A program made the position numbers and the translations under genes. Shown in pieces: positions 62,218 to 64,000 of a DNA stretch of 64,000 nt. The notes under the pieces were generated by a model. The model did not search any database. It was given only the letters and a program-made list of their open reading frames with translations, and was not told the DNA's origin. Each line of letters begins with the position of its first letter. Position 1 is the stretch's first letter. This DNA comes from Toxoplasma gondii ME49 (taxonomy: Eukaryota > Apicomplexa > Conoidasida > Eucoccidiorida > Sarcocystidae): the NCBI RefSeq assembly GCF_000006565.2, contig NC_031470.1:746954-810953 (forward strand). The letters are read 5' to 3'.

Positions 62218-64000
62218 GATTATATATACATATATATGTACATATGCGTTCAGCATTCTATTTTCTTGTAGGATTTGTCTGTTTCAACATGTGTATTTGC
62301 CCGTTGTTTTCCTTCTGAATTTCATCGTTTTTCCCCTTGTTTTTCGCGTAGCCCCTCCCCTTCCTTTCTTATTTTTCGCCTTGTCCCCTTTCTCCCGTGC
62401 AGGCGCTGTCTCCATTTTTGCCTTCTACCCCATCGGGTGCAATGTGTTGAACGATGTCGAACTCCAGATCCGCAGAGGTCGCTGTGAAGATCTCCTGACC
62501 GTCTCTCCTTCTTTTCCTTCTTCGGCCGCTTCTTCGTTTGTGCCGATGGTGCCGGAGTTGCTGCCTGCGTGGCGGGAAGCCGAGATGCTGGTTCGGGAGA
62601 AGGCGAAGACTTTGCCTGTGCGCTGTCGAGAAGCAGGTGTTTGGGAGCGGAGAGGCAGTGTCTCCGAGGACGCGGACTTGCCCCCAGCGGAGTTTGAGTG
62701 GTGGGGAGGCGGTGGCAACAAAGACATTACGTTGAATCAGGGCACTGCCGAGCAGAGGCGCAATCGCGTTGAAATTCAGTACAAAGTTCCGCCTGAAGCG
62801 TTGGTAGGAAGGGGGCAAGCCCACAAGGGGATCAGACGTCAGTCTTCGTCCCCGTGTTCAGTGGCTCACGTAGTGACGCTCTCGCCGGCTCCTGGCGCAT
62901 GCCGAGTGACACCTGTTTCTTTCGAGAAGAGAGTATTTGCTTCTTCTCTGCTGTCTTTTTTGGTGCCTTCGTCTTCTCTTTCTTCGTCGTTCTTCTCCCT
63001 TGCATCTTCGATTTGAGTTAAACAGTTCTGGTTCGGGAATCATGTGCTACTACGAGTTGGACTCCTGGTTTTAAGATCTTGAAAAGGTCTTTGTTTACCG
63101 GATCCAAGTCCTTCTCATGCTTCTGCTTTTTTGCCTTCTCGTTTTTCTCTCGTTTCTCGTCTCTCGGCCTCGGCTTCTTTCTTTCCTTCTCGTTTTCGTT
63201 TTTTCACTCTCCTTTGGGTCTCTTGCGCGCGCGCAGGACGGGGACTACTGCAGCGTCATCTTCGCTTCCTTCGACCAGGTGAGCGGTCGGTGCGCGATTC
63301 TCTGGAACTTTTTCTCTCTTCAGCGTCCCTGGCAACGAGGCGCTTCATACGCAGATGCACGTCTCCCTGCGCGTGTGTGTGCAAATGCTTAGAGTGGCTT
63401 CTTCTGCATGTTTATGCGTCTTTTTCGCCTGCGTGTCTCAGTACATTCCTCGTTTCCTTCGTCGCCTCTGCGCCTCGGGTGTCCCCAGAGGGGGCCTTAT
63501 ACGTGGAGGAACTTGGCTCGGAAATGCCTTGTCTCCGCGGCCGAATGGCCCTGCGCGCTTGCGACGTCAGTCATTTCGTCTGTGCACCGTTCACACCGGA
63601 GAGCGTGTGTCTCTCCGTCTCGTGGATTCTCATGTCAGTTCCTCAATATATGTGCCGATACAAATTCGCGTGCTGTTGTGTATCTAAGCCTGTGCAGGCG
63701 GATGGTCACCGAGTCGAGTAACGCGTTTTCTGAATCGTACTTGAGTGGACTTTTCGATCATGTTCTGGAGTGGCAACAGTGCGTTTCTTCCGGTGAAAAC
63801 AGCGCCCGTCTACTTCATTGTGTCGCTTTCTCGCGCTTCACATTGGGTGTCTTTGTAATTCTGCGTGGGAAGTTCAGCGCGAGTCCGAAGTAGTTCTCCA
63901 CTGTCGACTGTTTGAGACTTTTGCTTCGTCTCTGCAGGATTGGAAATACCAGCAGAACCCAGAGCCAAAGATGCCACCCCAGAGCCACATTGCTCGTCTT
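53628..64000 (+). CDS. M14 zinc carboxypeptidase, type II membrane protein, 3' end off window
   Basis: Zn-dependent exopeptidase (peptidase family M14). Exons: 53628-55135, 55885-55980, 57234-57324, 58323-58480, 58887-58995, 59591-59665, 60179-60995, 61842-62033, 62403-62803, 63237-63278, probably one starting about 63493, and 63938 to beyond 64000. Phases agree through 63278 (1163 codons). ATG 53628 (MEANHRSSATGG) is used since the upstream frame only offers GTG. Residues 1-380 are Ser/Arg-rich and disordered. One TM segment at about 383-401 (VLLFSVVAFLLIYVASLF) without a cleaved leader suggests a type II anchor with a lumenal or extracellular catalytic domain. Catalytic set: zinc ligands H539 and E542 in GAVHGDERAGPT, R600 in NRDF, third ligand H636 in TWHGG, GGMEDWAYG at 707-715, and probable catalytic E939 in VEMHDNKAPS. 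Between 715 and 935 lies a low-complexity insertion (Ser/Pro runs, then Glu/Arg-rich). A beta-rich domain follows (VSIFAFYPIGCNVLNDVELQ), resembling the transthyretin-like domain after many M14 domains. Confidence 0.93.
55137..55545 (+). repeat. purine-rich (GA)-type low-complexity tract in intron 1
   Basis: About 400 bases directly after the first exon of the carboxypeptidase are almost all A and G on the + strand (AGAGGAAAGAAGGAGAGAAG type), with no stable unit length. The other introns of this gene are the opposite, C/T-rich on the + strand. Confidence 0.8.
57562..57590. repeat. (TA)n microsatellite
   Basis: Short uninterrupted AT-alternating run in intron 3 of the carboxypeptidase gene. 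Confidence 0.85.
57801..57882. repeat. TA-rich compound microsatellite
   Basis: About 80 bp of TATA/CATA/GATA units in intron 3 of the carboxypeptidase gene, ending in a pure (TA) run near 57860-57875. Confidence 0.85.
59098..59230 (+). repeat. tandem repeat, 23-bp unit, in intron 5
   Basis: Direct repeats of the unit TTTTTCCTTATCGTCTCTTC plus TGC: two full copies, a third copy lacking the CC step, and degenerate shorter copies upstream (CTCCTCACTTCTGC). The tract lies within an intron of the carboxypeptidase gene and is pyrimidine-rich throughout. Confidence 0.8.
60385..60480 (+). repeat. TCT/TCC trinucleotide repeat coding for Ser/Pro run
   Basis: In-frame imperfect TTC-TCC-type repeat in exon 7 of the carboxypeptidase, giving alternating SSP and SPP units at the start of the insertion that precedes the catalytic Glu. 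Confidence 0.85.
61557..61800. repeat. TA/CATA compound microsatellite
   Basis: About 240 bp of TATA, CATA, TGTA and GATA steps with a pure (TA) core near 61671-61697, in intron 7 of the carboxypeptidase gene, ending shortly before the exon at 61842. Confidence 0.85.
62178..62245. repeat. (CT)n(TA)n compound microsatellite
   Basis: A TCTCTC run passes directly into a TATATA run in intron 8 of the carboxypeptidase gene. Confidence 0.85.

Noticed and set aside
1..64000. tRNA or rRNA genes, CRISPR arrays, bacterial-type mobile elements, nuclear mitochondrial fragments
   Set aside because: I searched by eye for tRNA B-box strings, rRNA-like stretches, terminal inverted repeats and the AT-rich cob/cox1 pieces common in coccidian genomes, and saw none I could defend; a BLAST against the mitochondrial genome would settle the last point.

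Overview
The window is nuclear DNA of an apicomplexan, most likely a tissue-cyst-forming coccidian of the Toxoplasma / Neospora / Hammondia group. The genes are long, with many short exons split by 150-700 bp GT-AG introns. Proteins carry long low-complexity Ser/Pro/Arg/Glu-rich tails, introns carry (TA)n and C/T-rich microsatellites, and there is no operon-like packing. I cannot name the species from sequence alone. Exon models below were built by hand from open reading frame, splice consensus and codon-phase continuity. Where two paralogs exist, matching exon lengths check the models independently.

Layout. (1) 370-4051 (+): 3' part of a kinesin-8 (KIF19/KIF18-like) motor gene, cut by the left edge. 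(2) 5233-13321 (-): a 17-exon-type GMC (glucose-methanol-choline) flavoprotein oxidoreductase. (3) about 15240-19399 (-): a 12-TM major facilitator superfamily transporter with a charged C-terminal tail. (4) 22452-23030 (+): a single-exon orphan ORF. (5) 24582-30513 (-): a four-exon gene for a 1565-aa largely disordered protein with a coiled coil. (6) 34743-44725 (+): a second GMC oxidoreductase, 17 exons, 1318 aa, with signal peptide. It is an inverted paralog of gene 2. (7) 46820-51519 (-): a seven-exon gene for a 555-aa protein with an acidic N-terminus and two CxxC pairs (putative zinc site). (8) 53628 to beyond 64000 (+): a membrane-anchored M14 zinc carboxypeptidase, cut by the right edge.

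The main story is the GMC pair. The two genes face away from each other, about 21 kb apart, with a transporter, an orphan ORF and an unrelated gene between. Ten of their 17 exons have exactly the same length although the proteins are only moderately similar. Both are about twice the size of an ordinary GMC enzyme because they carry two insertions at the same places: an acidic low-complexity segment, and a Cys-rich segment with a conserved CPAADVCC motif placed just before the catalytic-His region. The + copy is predicted secreted; the - copy is intact but its 5' end is unclear.

The carboxypeptidase keeps all visible M14 zinc and catalytic residues. It has a roughly 380-residue Ser-rich cytosolic N-terminus, one transmembrane anchor, and a large insertion just before the catalytic Glu. 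Gene pairs 5/6 and 7/8 are divergent and probably share intergenic promoters. The kinesin and GMC-1 genes are convergent.
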